Shown here: piece by piece, positions 43,169-51,141 of the stretch
Layout: each line of letters begins with the position of its first letter
How positions within the stretch are numbered: the first letter of the stretch is position 1
DNA from: Micromonospora inositola
GTDB lineage: Bacteria > Actinomycetota > Actinomycetes > Mycobacteriales > Micromonosporaceae
Assembly (NCBI RefSeq): GCF_900090285.1
Contig: NZ_LT607754.1
Location: 2,418,001-2,482,000, forward strand
Length of the DNA stretch: 64,000 nt
Direction of reading: 5' to 3'
Position numbers and translations under genes: made by a program
The notes under the pieces: generated by a model
Told to the model about the DNA's origin: nothing
Database searches by the model: none
The model's input: only the letters and a program-made list of their open reading frames with translations

Positions 43169-43744
43169 TCAGCTGACCGGGGTGAGCGTCTCGGCCTGGG
43201 CCGGCACGGTGAGCTGGTCGCCGACGGCGGCGCGCTTGCGGGCCCGGTGCGCCGCCACGTGCGAGCGGGTGGCGCAGCGCTCCGAGCAGAACCGCCGGCA
43301 GCAGTTCGACGAGGTGTCCAGGTAGACGTTGCCGCAGCGTTCGTCGGCGCAGACGCCGAACCGGGCGCTGCCGTACTCGCAGAGCCACACCGACAGGCCC
43401 CAGACCGCGCCGGCCAGGTACTCCTGGCTGACCGAGGCACCCCGGCTGGTGACGTGCATGTGCCAGTCGCTGGAGTCGTGGCCGGAGATCCGCGGCTGCA
43501 CCGGGAATGCCTCCAGCAGCGCGTTCAGCTCGGCCACCGCCTGGCCGTCCCGGCCCGAGGTGCCGTACTCGAAGACGTCGCGCAGGCGCTTCTGCGCCCG
43601 CCGGAAGGTCGCCAGGTCCCGCTCCGCGACCTCGTCGCGCATCCACGCGTTGTCGTCCGGGAAGAGGGCCCGCAGGTCGTCGAGGTCGTCCAGGCGGGCG
43701 TTGACGAGGTCAACGCCGGTCCGGGCGTACGCGTCGAAGTTCAC
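43169..43744 (-). CDS. ABATE/CGNR zinc-finger protein
   Basis: A 191-residue protein with an N-terminal ABATE stress-related domain ([20 protein letters not shown]) and a C-terminal CGNR-type zinc finger, CADERCGNVYLDTSSNCCRR, then FCSERCATRSHVAAHRARKR. It probably binds DNA. GTG 43744 is chosen over the first Met 19 codons upstream because TACCGT lies 7 nt before it. Confidence 0.78.
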   Translation of the reverse strand: MNFDAYARTGVDLVNARLDDLDDLRALFPDDNAWMRDEVAERDLATFRRAQKRLRDVFEYGTSGRDGQAVAELNALLEAFPVQPRISGHDSSDWHMHVTSRGASVSQEYLAGAVWGLSVWLCEYGSARFGVCADERCGNVYLDTSSNCCRRFCSERCATRSHVAAHRARKRAAVGDQLTVPAQAETLTPVS

Positions 43745-43751
43745 GACACCA

Positions 43752-43757
43752 ACGGTA
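43752..43757 (-). promoter_or_regulatory. -10 element of the CGNR gene
   Basis: TACCGT on the minus strand, 7 nt before GTG 43744. Confidence 0.5.
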
Positions 43758-43983
43758 GACGACTCACGGGCCACGCGGCGTGTCGATGTATCCAGCACCA
43801 TCCGGCTCCCGGCGAACGCCGGCAGTGCGCGGAACTGCTGGTAACAGGACCCCTCCTCGCCGTAGCTCCCCGGGTTGGTGATCTCGGCGCCGCGGGGCCG
43901 CCACGTGGTCCGTCCCGGCGGGCCGCTCGGAACGGTGCGTGACGTCCGTCCCCGCCCCCCGGCGCGGGTCGGTCGACGGGCGT
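43758..43983. other. Unexplained intergenic region
   Basis: About 225 bp between two divergent leaderless promoters. The minus strand is open (…EITNPGSYGEEGSCYQQFRA, LPAFAGSRM) into the CGNR frame without a clear start. CCGGC-GAA-C-GCCGGC can form a small hairpin. No family is recognised. Confidence 0.35.
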
Positions 43984-43989
43984 TACGCT
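43984..43989 (+). promoter_or_regulatory. -10 element of the proline dehydrogenase gene
   Basis: TACGCT, 6 nt before ATG 43996. Confidence 0.5.
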
Positions 43990-43995
43990 CGGCTC

Positions 43996-44916
43996 ATGCT
44001 CCGTTCCGTCATCCTCGCCGCCTCCCGGTCATCCCAGGTCGAGCGGCTCGTCGCGACGGCCCCGTTCACCCGGGACGTCGTCCGCCGGTTCGTCGCCGGC
44101 GCCGGCACCGACGACGCGTTGCGCGCGACCCGCGAACTCGTCGTCGACGGCCTCGCGGTCACCCTCGACAACCTCGGCGAGGACACCGTCACCCCCGAGC
44201 AGGCGAACGCCACCCGGGACGAATACCTCAAGCTGCTGCGGCTGCTCTCCGCCGCCGGCCTCACCCCCGCCGCCGAGGTGAGCGTGAAGCTCTCGGCGCT
44301 CGGCCAGATGTTCGACGAGCAACTCGCCTACGACAACGCCCGGGCGATCTGCGCGGCGGCCGACGCCGCGGGCACCACGGTCACGCTGGACATGGAGGAC
44401 CACACCACCACCGACTCGACGCTGGACGTCCTGGCCAAGCTGCGCAAGGACCACCCGTCGACCGGTGCGGTGCTCCAGGCGTACCTGCGGCGGACCGAGT
44501 CGGACTGCCGGGAGCTGGCCGGCGCGGGGTCGCGGGTGCGGCTCTGCAAGGGCGCGTACAAGGAGCCGGAGTCGGTGGCCTACCAGTCCGCCCGCGAGGT
44601 GGACAAGTCGTACGTCCGCTGCCTGAACGTGCTGATGTCCGGCGACGGCTACCCGATGCTGGCCACCCACGACCCGCGCCTGATCGCCATCGGCGAGGAC
44701 CGGGCCCGCTGGTTCGACCGCGGCCCGGACCGCTTCGAGTTCCAGATGCTGTACGGCATCCGCCCCGAGGAGCAGGCCCGCCTGGTCGGCGAGGGCTACA
44801 CGGTCCGCACCTACCTGCCCTACGGCGAGGACTGGTACGGCTACCTGATGCGCCGCCTCGCCGAGCGCCCCGCCAACCTGATGTTCTTCGGCCGGGCGCT
44901 GATTTCCAAGAAGTGA
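43996..44916 (+). CDS. Proline dehydrogenase (monofunctional)
   Basis: A 306-residue FAD enzyme oxidising L-proline to pyrroline-5-carboxylate. It carries EVSVKLSALGQMFDEQLAYD, VTLDMEDHTTTDSTLDVLAK, VRLCKGAYKEPESVAYQSAR, PMLATHDPRLIAI, FEFQMLYGIRPEEQARL, and the FAD-proximal VRTYLPYGEDWYGYLMRRLA. The usual partner P5C dehydrogenase is not adjacent. One base lies between its stop and the convergent VOC gene's stop. Confidence 0.9.
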   Translation: MLRSVILAASRSSQVERLVATAPFTRDVVRRFVAGAGTDDALRATRELVVDGLAVTLDNLGEDTVTPEQANATRDEYLKLLRLLSAAGLTPAAEVSVKLSALGQMFDEQLAYDNARAICAAADAAGTTVTLDMEDHTTTDSTLDVLAKLRKDHPSTGAVLQAYLRRTESDCRELAGAGSRVRLCKGAYKEPESVAYQSAREVDKSYVRCLNVLMSGDGYPMLATHDPRLIAIGEDRARWFDRGPDRFEFQMLYGIRPEEQARLVGEGYTVRTYLPYGEDWYGYLMRRLAERPANLMFFGRALISKK

Positions 44917-44917
44917 C

Positions 44918-45334
44918 TCACGCGTTCGACCAGGCCCGGGTGCTCAGCACCAGGCGGTAGCCGTCCGGGTCGGCGAACGTCACCCCCCAGCGGTCCCAGT
45001 ACGGGCCGGCGGAGACCCGCGTCCCGCCGGCCCGTTCCAGTCGGTCAACCAGCTCGTCGTCGACCGGTCCGTCCAGGTAGAGGACGAACAGGTCCTCCTC
45101 GGTCGGGCTCGGCTCGACGGCGAGCTGGTCGCCGCCGACCAGTTCCAGGTGCCAGCTCGCGTCCGGCCAGCCCACCATCACCAGGTCGTGCTCGCCCGGC
45201 CCGCCGGCCACGCCCTTCTGGAGCACGCGCAGACCCAGCCCGTCCACCCAGAAGCGTTCGGCGGCGGCCAGGTCGCGGCTGGGACGGGCGATGCGGACGT
45301 GCGGGGTTCCCGAGGTCGTCATGCCTCCGATCAT
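44918..45334 (-). CDS. VOC-family (glyoxalase-like) protein
   Basis: A 138-residue protein with two beta-alpha-beta3 modules: VRIARPSRDLAAAERFWVDG and later VDRLERAGGTRVSAGPYWDR, WGVTFADPDGYRLVLSTRA. Possible metal ligands include His of HVRIARP and Glu of WHLELVGGD. Substrate unknown. ATG 45334 or ATG 45322 may be used. Confidence 0.75.
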   Translation of the reverse strand: MIGGMTTSGTPHVRIARPSRDLAAAERFWVDGLGLRVLQKGVAGGPGEHDLVMVGWPDASWHLELVGGDQLAVEPSPTEEDLFVLYLDGPVDDELVDRLERAGGTRVSAGPYWDRWGVTFADPDGYRLVLSTRAWSNA

Positions 45335-45408
45335 GGAACCTTCAGCAGGGTTCAGGTCAAGATCGCCAGTTCCGGAGAAGCCGGTCCGGGAATCACTTGA
45401 CGGTCCAA

Positions 45409-45423
45409 GCTAATGGCATTAGC
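45409..45423. promoter_or_regulatory. TetR operator candidate before the hydrolase-TetR operon
   Basis: GCTAATG-G-CATTAGC, perfect 7-bp arms, ending 9 bp before ATG 45433. A weaker second copy (GGCTA-TGACGAT-TAGCC) overlaps the start codon itself. Confidence 0.65.
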
Positions 45424-45432
45424 CTTACGGCT

Positions 45433-46227
45433 ATGACGATTAGCCAGGTGGCGCGGGACGGCGGAACCATCGCGTACGAGGTGCACGGGGAGGGGCCGCT
45501 GGTCGTCCTCTCGCACGGCATGGGGGAGAACCGGCGGTCCTTCCGCCACCTGATCCCCCTCCTGGCCCGGGCCGGTTACCGGGTGGCCTCGATGGACGTC
45601 CGGGGACACGGCGACTCCAGCCCGCGCTGGCCGACGTACGCCCCCGCCGAGGTCGGCGCGGACCTGCTCGCCGTGGTCCGGGCCCTCGGCGGCGGCCCGG
45701 CCACCCTGGTCGGCAGCTCGTCCAGCGCGGCCGCCGTGGTCTTCGCCGCCGCCGAGGCGCCCGAACTGGTCAACGGCGTCGTGCAGCTCAGCCCGTTCGT
45801 CGCCGAGCCGAGGCCCAACCCGGTCATGCGGGTCGCCCAGGCGGCGGTGCTGCGCAGCCCACGGCTGTTCGGCATGTTCCACAAGACGCTCTTCCCCGCC
45901 GCCCGGCCGGCCGACGACGCCGCGTACCGGAAGGAGATGGTCGCGATGCTGCGCGGCCGGATGGCCGCCGTGCGCGGGGTGGTCGCGCCGGTCGCGCCGC
46001 ACTGGACGGCCCGGGCCGCCGACGTGCGGCAGCCGGTCCTGGTGCTGATGGGTACGAAGGACCCGGACTTCGCCGACCCGGGCGCGGAGGCGCGGGCCGC
46101 CCGGCGGCTCTTCGCCACCGCTGAGGCCCGCATGATCGACGACTCCGGACACTACCCGCACGCCGACCAGCCCGAGGCCACCGCCGCCCAGCTCGTCGAG
46201 TTCCTGGGGGTGACCACCGGTGCCTAG
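45433..46227 (+). CDS. Alpha/beta hydrolase in a TetR operon
   Basis: A 264-residue alpha/beta hydrolase with VVLSHGMGENRRSFRHLIPL, MDVRGHGDSS, the elbow VGSSSSAAA (Ser nucleophile), acid in LMGTKDPDFADP and catalytic His in DDSGHYPHADQPEAT. Substrate unknown. ATG 45433 is chosen because the longer frame would run through the operator. It overlaps the TetR gene by 8 bp. Confidence 0.78.
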   Translation: MTISQVARDGGTIAYEVHGEGPLVVLSHGMGENRRSFRHLIPLLARAGYRVASMDVRGHGDSSPRWPTYAPAEVGADLLAVVRALGGGPATLVGSSSSAAAVVFAAAEAPELVNGVVQLSPFVAEPRPNPVMRVAQAAVLRSPRLFGMFHKTLFPAARPADDAAYRKEMVAMLRGRMAAVRGVVAPVAPHWTARAADVRQPVLVLMGTKDPDFADPGAEARAARRLFATAEARMIDDSGHYPHADQPEATAAQLVEFLGVTTGA

Positions 46228-46786
46228 GGCCGGCCTCACCCCGCAGACGGTCGTCCGCGAGGCCGCCCGACTCGCCGACGAGGTCGGCTACGACCGGCTC
46301 ACCCTGGCCGCGCTCGCCGGCCGGCTCGGCGTCGCGCTGCCCAGCCTCTACAAGCACGTCAAGGGCGCCGACGCGCTCAACCAGAAGCTGGCCGCGCTCG
46401 CCACCGGGGAGATCGCCGCCGAGCTGACCAGCGCCGCCGCGGGTCGGGCCGGTGGCGACGCGCTGCGCGCCGTCGCCAACGCCTATCGGGAGTACGCCCG
46501 CCGGCACCCCGGCCGTTACCCGGCCACCCAGCGGGTGCCCGACCCCGCCGACCCCGACCACGTCGCGGACGCCGAGCGGGCCGTCGGCGCGATCTACGCG
46601 ATCCTGCGCGGATACGGCCTGAGCGGCGACGCTGCAGTGGACGCGACCAGGATGTTCCGCGCCGCCGTGCACGGCTTCATCACCCTGGAGGCGGCCGGCG
46701 GGTTCGGGCTGCCCCGGGACATCGACCGCTCCTTCGACCAGATGGTGGCCGGGCTGGACACCGCGTGCCGGGACTGGAGGTCCTGA
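46220..46786 (+). CDS. TetR-family regulator with WHG-type C-terminal domain
   Basis: A 188-residue repressor. The HTH reads DRLTLAALAGRLGVALPSLY, then KHVKGADALNQKLAALA. The C-terminal domain (MFRAAVHGFITLEAAGGFGL) is of the WHG type, which often controls the hydrolase or transporter encoded beside it. Third-party targets are unknown. GTG 46220 overlaps the hydrolase stop. Confidence 0.85.
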   Translation: MPRAGLTPQTVVREAARLADEVGYDRLTLAALAGRLGVALPSLYKHVKGADALNQKLAALATGEIAAELTSAAAGRAGGDALRAVANAYREYARRHPGRYPATQRVPDPADPDHVADAERAVGAIYAILRGYGLSGDAAVDATRMFRAAVHGFITLEAAGGFGLPRDIDRSFDQMVAGLDTACRDWRS

Positions 46787-47121
46787 TGAAGCCCCTGCTA
46801 TCGGCGCTCGCCTTCCTGCTGGAGCTGGCGATGCTCGCCGCCGCCGGCTGGTGGGGCTTCACCCTCGACACCGGGTGGCCCGTCCGCCTGCTCGCCGGGC
46901 TCGGGGCGCCGCTGCTGATCGCGGTTGTCTGGGGCACCTTCTGCTCGCCGAAGGCGGCCGTGCCGCTGCCCGCGCCCGCCAAGCTGGCCGTCCAGGCCGC
47001 CTGCTTCGTGACCGGCGGCGCGCTGCTCGCGCTGGCCGGTCGCCCGGTGCCGGCGGTCCTGCTGGTCGCGCTCTGGGCGGTGGACAAGGCGCTGCTCAGC
47101 CTGGCCGGCGACCCGGTCTGA
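46786..47121 (+). CDS. YrdB/DUF2568 family small membrane protein
   Basis: A 111-residue protein with four hydrophobic helices (LSALAFLLELAMLAAAGWWG, VRLLAGLGAPLLIAVVWGTF, LAVQAACFVTGGALLALAG, VPAVLLVALWAVDKALLSLA). WGTFCSPKAAVPLP is the DUF2568 motif. Function unknown. ATG 46786 shares its A with the TetR stop, so it is the third gene of the operon. Confidence 0.75.
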   Translation: MKPLLSALAFLLELAMLAAAGWWGFTLDTGWPVRLLAGLGAPLLIAVVWGTFCSPKAAVPLPAPAKLAVQAACFVTGGALLALAGRPVPAVLLVALWAVDKALLSLAGDPV

Positions 47122-47191
47122 CCGGCCCCCGCCCGGCGCGCGGAGCGACCCGGCCTGACCGGCCACCGCCCGGCGAGCGGAGCGCCACGGC
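47118..47191 (+). repeat. 37-bp imperfect tandem duplication
   Basis: Two units starting CTGACCGGCC (47118 and 47155) differ at about four positions and both contain GCGGAGCG. The first unit includes the stop codon of the DUF2568 gene. Confidence 0.6.
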
Positions 47192-47240
47192 GGACCCCGT
47201 CGACCCGCGCGCGGCTCTGGCCGGCTCGCCCGATTGGTCG

Positions 47241-47246
47241 TACCCT
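47241..47246 (+). promoter_or_regulatory. -10 element of the metalloprotease gene
   Basis: TACCCT, 6 nt before GTG 47253. Confidence 0.5.
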
Positions 47247-47252
47247 TCGCCG

Positions 47253-48650
47253 GTGACCGACGGCGACCAGCAGCCCGGCGAGGCAGCCGCGGACCGCGAG
47301 CTGCCCGCGGACAGCGCGCGGGCCGGGGACGGCGAGCACCCTACGGACGGCGGGGTGGCCGAGGCGCAGTGGCTGGCATCAGCACAGTCGCCGGCGGTGC
47401 GGACGCGGGCGCGCCGACGCTGGCCGTTGTGGGCGGCGCTCACGGTCGTGGTCGTACTGCTGACCTGCGCCCTGCCCTCGGTGCTGCTGGTCGGGCTGGT
47501 GGGTGGTGCGGCCGGGCGGACGGCGACGGCCGACGACCCCGCCACCGCCACCGCCCGTCGTCGCGGCGTACGGATGTCCGCGCAACTCGACCGTCAGGCC
47601 GCCGCGCTACTCAGCGGCGATCGGAACGGCTTCCTCGCCATCGCCGAGCCGGAGGCCCGCGCCGACCTCACCCGCCGCTACGCCGCGCTGCGGGCGCTCC
47701 GGGTGACCGTGTGGCGGCCGGCGGCGGACGGCGTGCCCGGCGCGGTCGCCGGCCGGCCGGGGGAGTGGCAGCTAGCGGTCCGGGTGGGGTACTGCTTCGT
47801 CGTCCCGGACTGCACGCCCGCCTCCGTGGTGATCGGCACCCGCTGGCGGGACGCCGGCGAGCAGCCCCGGCTGCTCGCGGTCGAGGAGTCCCGCACCGCC
47901 CCGGCCGGTGCCCGGCCCTGGGAGGTGAGCGACCTGGCGGTGGCGGTGGGGACGCGTACCCTCGTCGCCACCACGCCCGCGCTGCGGGCTAGGCTGCCCG
48001 GCCTGCTCGCCCAGGCCGAGGCGGCGGCGAAGATCGCCGACCTGTACGCGGTGGGCGGCCCACCCCCCGACCGCTACCTGGTCTTCTACGCCGGTCGGGC
48101 GGAGTGGCGACGCTGGTACGGCGGCGGCCGTCCCCGGTGGACGGCGGGCTACGCGGTCGGCGTGGGCGGTGGCCACCACGACGTGGTGCTCAACGCGGAG
48201 AGCCTGTCGCCCACCGGGGTCGACGACCTGCTCCGCCACGAGCTGACCCACGCCGCGTCGCTGCCCGACCGGGGCTACTCGGACAGGGCCACCTGGTGGC
48301 TGGTGGAGGGCCTGGCCGAGTACGCCGGCGCGGACGGCCAGCCGGTCGGCCGCTACGACGGGCTGGCCGAGGTGCGCAAGCTCGTCCGGGGCGGCTGGAA
48401 CGGCCGGCTGGACGGGCTGGCCCCGGCCGACGACGCGGCCGACGACCGGGTCGGGGGCAGCTACGGCGTCGGCTACCTGGCCGTTCGGCACCTGGTCGAC
48501 CGGTACGGCGAGCAGCGGGTGCTCGACTTCTTCAAGGCCGTGGTGCACGACCGCCGGTCGGTCGACGAGGCGGCCGAGCAGGTGTTCGGCGAGCAGTGGT
48601 CCACCCTGCACGACGACTGCGTCGGGTACGTCCGGGCCGTCGCCGGCTGA
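47253..48650 (+). CDS. Membrane-anchored gluzincin-like metalloprotease (peptidase MA-like)
   Basis: A 465-residue protein. A hydrophilic N-terminus of about 55 residues is followed by one membrane segment (LWAALTVVVVLLTCALPSVL), so the rest is extracytoplasmic. The zinc motif HELTH lies in DDLLRHELTHAASLPDRGYS, with a downstream Glu in WWLVEGLAEYAGADG, the gluzincin pattern. VIGTRWRDAGEQPR and two Cys (GYCFVVPDCTP) lie in the middle domain. Substrate unknown. GTG 47253 is set by TACCCT. Confidence 0.78.
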   Translation: MTDGDQQPGEAAADRELPADSARAGDGEHPTDGGVAEAQWLASAQSPAVRTRARRRWPLWAALTVVVVLLTCALPSVLLVGLVGGAAGRTATADDPATATARRRGVRMSAQLDRQAAALLSGDRNGFLAIAEPEARADLTRRYAALRALRVTVWRPAADGVPGAVAGRPGEWQLAVRVGYCFVVPDCTPASVVIGTRWRDAGEQPRLLAVEESRTAPAGARPWEVSDLAVAVGTRTLVATTPALRARLPGLLAQAEAAAKIADLYAVGGPPPDRYLVFYAGRAEWRRWYGGGRPRWTAGYAVGVGGGHHDVVLNAESLSPTGVDDLLRHELTHAASLPDRGYSDRATWWLVEGLAEYAGADGQPVGRYDGLAEVRKLVRGGWNGRLDGLAPADDAADDRVGGSYGVGYLAVRHLVDRYGEQRVLDFFKAVVHDRRSVDEAAEQVFGEQWSTLHDDCVGYVRAVAG

Positions 48651-48686
48651 CCGGCAGCGCGCAGGTCGACGATCGTCGACGGGTCG

Positions 48687-48692
48687 TAGCAT
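48687..48692 (+). promoter_or_regulatory. -10 element of the exporter operon
   Basis: TAGCAT, 7 nt before GTG 48700. Confidence 0.5.
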
Positions 48693-48699
48693 GGGCCGG

Positions 48700-50079
48700 G
48701 TGGCCCCCACCCACCCGCCGCGGCCCCCGATCGCCACGCGGCCCCGCCTGCTCACCGCCCTCCTCGCCGTCGTCGCCCTGACCGGCACCACCGCCGCCTC
48801 GTGCGGCGACGAGAAGCCCCCGGTCGCGCTGGCCCAGGTCGGTCGGTCCGCCGTCGCCGAGGTGATCGACGCGCCGGCCACGGTGACCGCCCGGGCCGCC
48901 GCGACCCTCACCGCCCCCGCCGACGGCACCCTCGCCAGCCTGCGCGTCCAGCCCGGACAGCGGGTGCGTCGTGGGCAGGTGCTCGCCGTCATCAGCTCAC
49001 CGTCCGCCCAGGACCGGCTCCGGCAGGCCCGCGAGGCGCTGCGCGCCGCGAAGCGGGCCGGCCGGGGCGTCGGCGTCGGCGACCTGGGCGGCAGCCGGCG
49101 CGGCACCGACCGGGCCGCCGCCAAGGCGTTCGACGCCGCGCGGGTCGCCGCCGGGAAGATCGGTGACCCGCAGCTGCGGTCCGCGCTGCTGCTTCAGGTG
49201 GAGTCCGCCCAGCGGCAGTACGAGTCGTCCGCCCGCGCCGCCGACCGGGCGGTCAACGCGGTGCAGCGCGGCGTGGCCGGGCTGAACTCCGCGGTCGGTG
49301 CGCTGTCCAGCGCCCAACGCCTCCAGGCCCAGCAGGCGTACGACCTGGCGAAGGCGACCGTCGACGCGCTCACCCTCCGCGCGCCGGTCGACGGGGTGGT
49401 GCAGCCGGGCGGCACGCGGCCCGCGAGCGGGTCGGCCGACCTGGCCGGACTCCTCGGGGCGGGTGGCGCGACGGGGCTCGACCCGTCGGCGTTCGCGCCC
49501 GCCCAGGGCGGCCCGCCGCCCGGGGTGGACGACGCCGTGCCGACCGGTGGCCGGGTCACCGCCGGAACCCCGGTGCTCACCGTGGTCGACACCGGCGCGC
49601 TGGGCCTGCTCGCCGAGGTCGACGAGACCGATGTGCTGCTGGTCCGCTCCGGCGTGCCCGCCTCCGTCGAGCTGGACGCGGTCACCGGCGCGACGTACGA
49701 CGCCCGGGTCCGTTCGGTCGACGTGCTGCCCACCACCTCCGCCCGGGGCGGCGTCACCTACCGGGTGCGGCTCGCCCTGGGCGCTGGCCGCCTCGGTGAG
49801 GGCGAGGCCGCGCCGACGCCCCGCCCCGGCATGAGCGCCGTGGCCCACCTCCGGGTACGCGAGGCGGCCGACGCCGTCGCCGTACCCGCCTCGGCGATCT
49901 TCTCCGCGGACGGACGGGACGCGGTCTGGGTGCTGCGGGACGGGAAGGCGGACCGGGTGCCGGTCACCGTGGGCGTGCAGGGGCAGGACCTGGTGCAGAT
50001 CGTCAGCGGGGTGCGGGCCGGTGACCGGGTGGTGGTCCGCGGTGCGGACCAGGTCCGCGACGGCCAGGAACTCCGGTGA
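48700..50079 (+). CDS. MacA-like periplasmic-adaptor (HlyD) protein
   Basis: A 459-residue adaptor with signal LLTALLAVVALTGTTAASCG (likely lipobox AASC), a biotinyl/lipoyl-like hairpin (GTLASLRVQPGQRVRRGQVL), a helical coiled-coil hairpin at about residues 100-225, and the returning lipoyl half TVDALTLRAPVDGVVQPGG. Beta-barrel and membrane-proximal domains follow (LLAEVDETDVLLVRSGVPAS, AVPASAIFSADGRDAVWVLR). It works with the ABC pair downstream. The stop codon overlaps the first linker repeat unit. Confidence 0.83.
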   Translation: MAPTHPPRPPIATRPRLLTALLAVVALTGTTAASCGDEKPPVALAQVGRSAVAEVIDAPATVTARAAATLTAPADGTLASLRVQPGQRVRRGQVLAVISSPSAQDRLRQAREALRAAKRAGRGVGVGDLGGSRRGTDRAAAKAFDAARVAAGKIGDPQLRSALLLQVESAQRQYESSARAADRAVNAVQRGVAGLNSAVGALSSAQRLQAQQAYDLAKATVDALTLRAPVDGVVQPGGTRPASGSADLAGLLGAGGATGLDPSAFAPAQGGPPPGVDDAVPTGGRVTAGTPVLTVVDTGALGLLAEVDETDVLLVRSGVPASVELDAVTGATYDARVRSVDVLPTTSARGGVTYRVRLALGAGRLGEGEAAPTPRPGMSAVAHLRVREAADAVAVPASAIFSADGRDAVWVLRDGKADRVPVTVGVQGQDLVQIVSGVRAGDRVVVRGADQVRDGQELR

Positions 50080-50253
50080 GCGCGAGGAGCGAGCCAGTCC
50101 TGCGAGCCCGCGGTCGCGAACGAAGGCCGGCTCGGTGAGCGCAAGGAGCGAGCCGGTCCTGCGAGCCCCGCGGTCGCGAACGAAGGCCGGCTCGGTGAGC
50201 GCGAGGAGCGAGCCGGTCCTGCGAGCCCGCGGTCGCGAACGAAGGCCGGCTCG
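50076..50253 (+). repeat. Three tandem 59/60/59-bp linker repeats
   Basis: Units start with GTG at 50076, 50135 and 50195 and end where the ATPase GTG begins (50254). Each begins GTGAGCGC/AAGGAGCGAGCC and ends GAACGAAGGCCGGCTCG. Unit 1 encodes a 20-codon ORF with stop 50136-50138 overlapping the next GTG. Unit 2 has one extra C, so units 2 and 3 form one 40-codon ORF ending at 50257, overlapping the ATPase start. Confidence 0.88.
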
Positions 50254-51141
50254 GTGACGCCCCCGGCCGGGGTGCCCGCCATCGAGGCGGTCGACGTGTC
50301 CCGGACCTACCAGCTGGACGGGGTCTCGGTGCCGGCGCTGCGCGGCGTGTCGCTGACCATCGCGCCCGGCGACTACGTCGCGGTGATCGGGCCGTCCGGC
50401 TCCGGCAAGTCCACCCTGATGCACCTGCTCGGCGGCCTGGACCGGCCCACCGGCGGTCGGCTGGTGATCGGCGGCCGGGACGTGGCGACGCTCTCCGCCC
50501 CGGAGTTGGCGACGCTGCGCAACGAGACCATCGGCTTCGTCTTCCAGGCGTTCCACCTGCTGCCGCGGACGTCCGCGGTGGACAACGTGGCGCTGCCGCT
50601 GGTGTACCGGGGGATCGGCGCGCGGCAGCGGCGGGAGCGGGCGGCGGCGATGCTCGGCCGGGTGGGGTTGGGGCACCGGCTGCACCACCGGCCCAACCAG
50701 CTCTCCGGCGGCGAGCAGCAGCGGGTGGCGATCGCCCGGGCGCTGGTCACCGACCCGGCGGTGCTGCTCGCCGACGAGCCGACCGGCAACCTGGACACCG
50801 CGACCGGTGAGGCGGTGCTGGAGCTGCTGGAACAGTTGAACGCCGAGTCCGGGGCGGCCCTGGTGATGGTCACCCACGACCAGGAGGTGGCCGCCCGGGC
50901 CCGCCGGAGGATCGCCGTGCGGGACGGGGTGGTCCGCTCCGACACGGTCACGGCGGGCGGCGACCGGCTCCATGATCGACCGCTGTCCGACCACGAGCGT
51001 CGACCTGAGACACTGGACGCCGCTCCCAGCGCGGAGTCCCGGTCCGTGTCCGGAAGCGGCCCGGGGCACCCGTCCGGTGGCTCCGGTGGCGCCGCCGGAG
51101 CCACCGGGCGCCTTCCGCGCCTCACCGGGGGCGCGTCGTGA
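50254..51141 (+). CDS. MacB/LolD-type ABC transporter ATP-binding protein
   Basis: A 295-residue ATPase: Walker A VIGPSGSGKSTLMHLLGGLD, Q-loop GFVFQAFHLLPRTSAVDNVA, signature PNQLSGGEQQRVAIARAL, Walker B AVLLADEPTGNLD and H-loop LVMVTHDQEVA. A Gly/Ser-rich C-terminal extension of about 60 residues has no equivalent in the family core. GTG 50254 overlaps the stop of the repeat ORF; the permease GTG overlaps its own stop. Confidence 0.9.
   Translation: MTPPAGVPAIEAVDVSRTYQLDGVSVPALRGVSLTIAPGDYVAVIGPSGSGKSTLMHLLGGLDRPTGGRLVIGGRDVATLSAPELATLRNETIGFVFQAFHLLPRTSAVDNVALPLVYRGIGARQRRERAAAMLGRVGLGHRLHHRPNQLSGGEQQRVAIARALVTDPAVLLADEPTGNLDTATGEAVLELLEQLNAESGAALVMVTHDQEVAARARRRIAVRDGVVRSDTVTAGGDRLHDRPLSDHERRPETLDAAPSAESRSVSGSGPGHPSGGSGGAAGATGRLPRLTGGAS

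Noticed and set aside
50076..50253. CRISPR-like tandem repeats
   Set aside because: Units are contiguous 59-60 bp copies with no unique spacers and no cas genes; they are the linker repeat.
50021..50257. 78-residue ORF through the repeats as a gene
   Set aside because: It begins inside the adaptor gene in another frame and only becomes repeat sequence; only the GTGA-coupled mini-ORFs are plausible.
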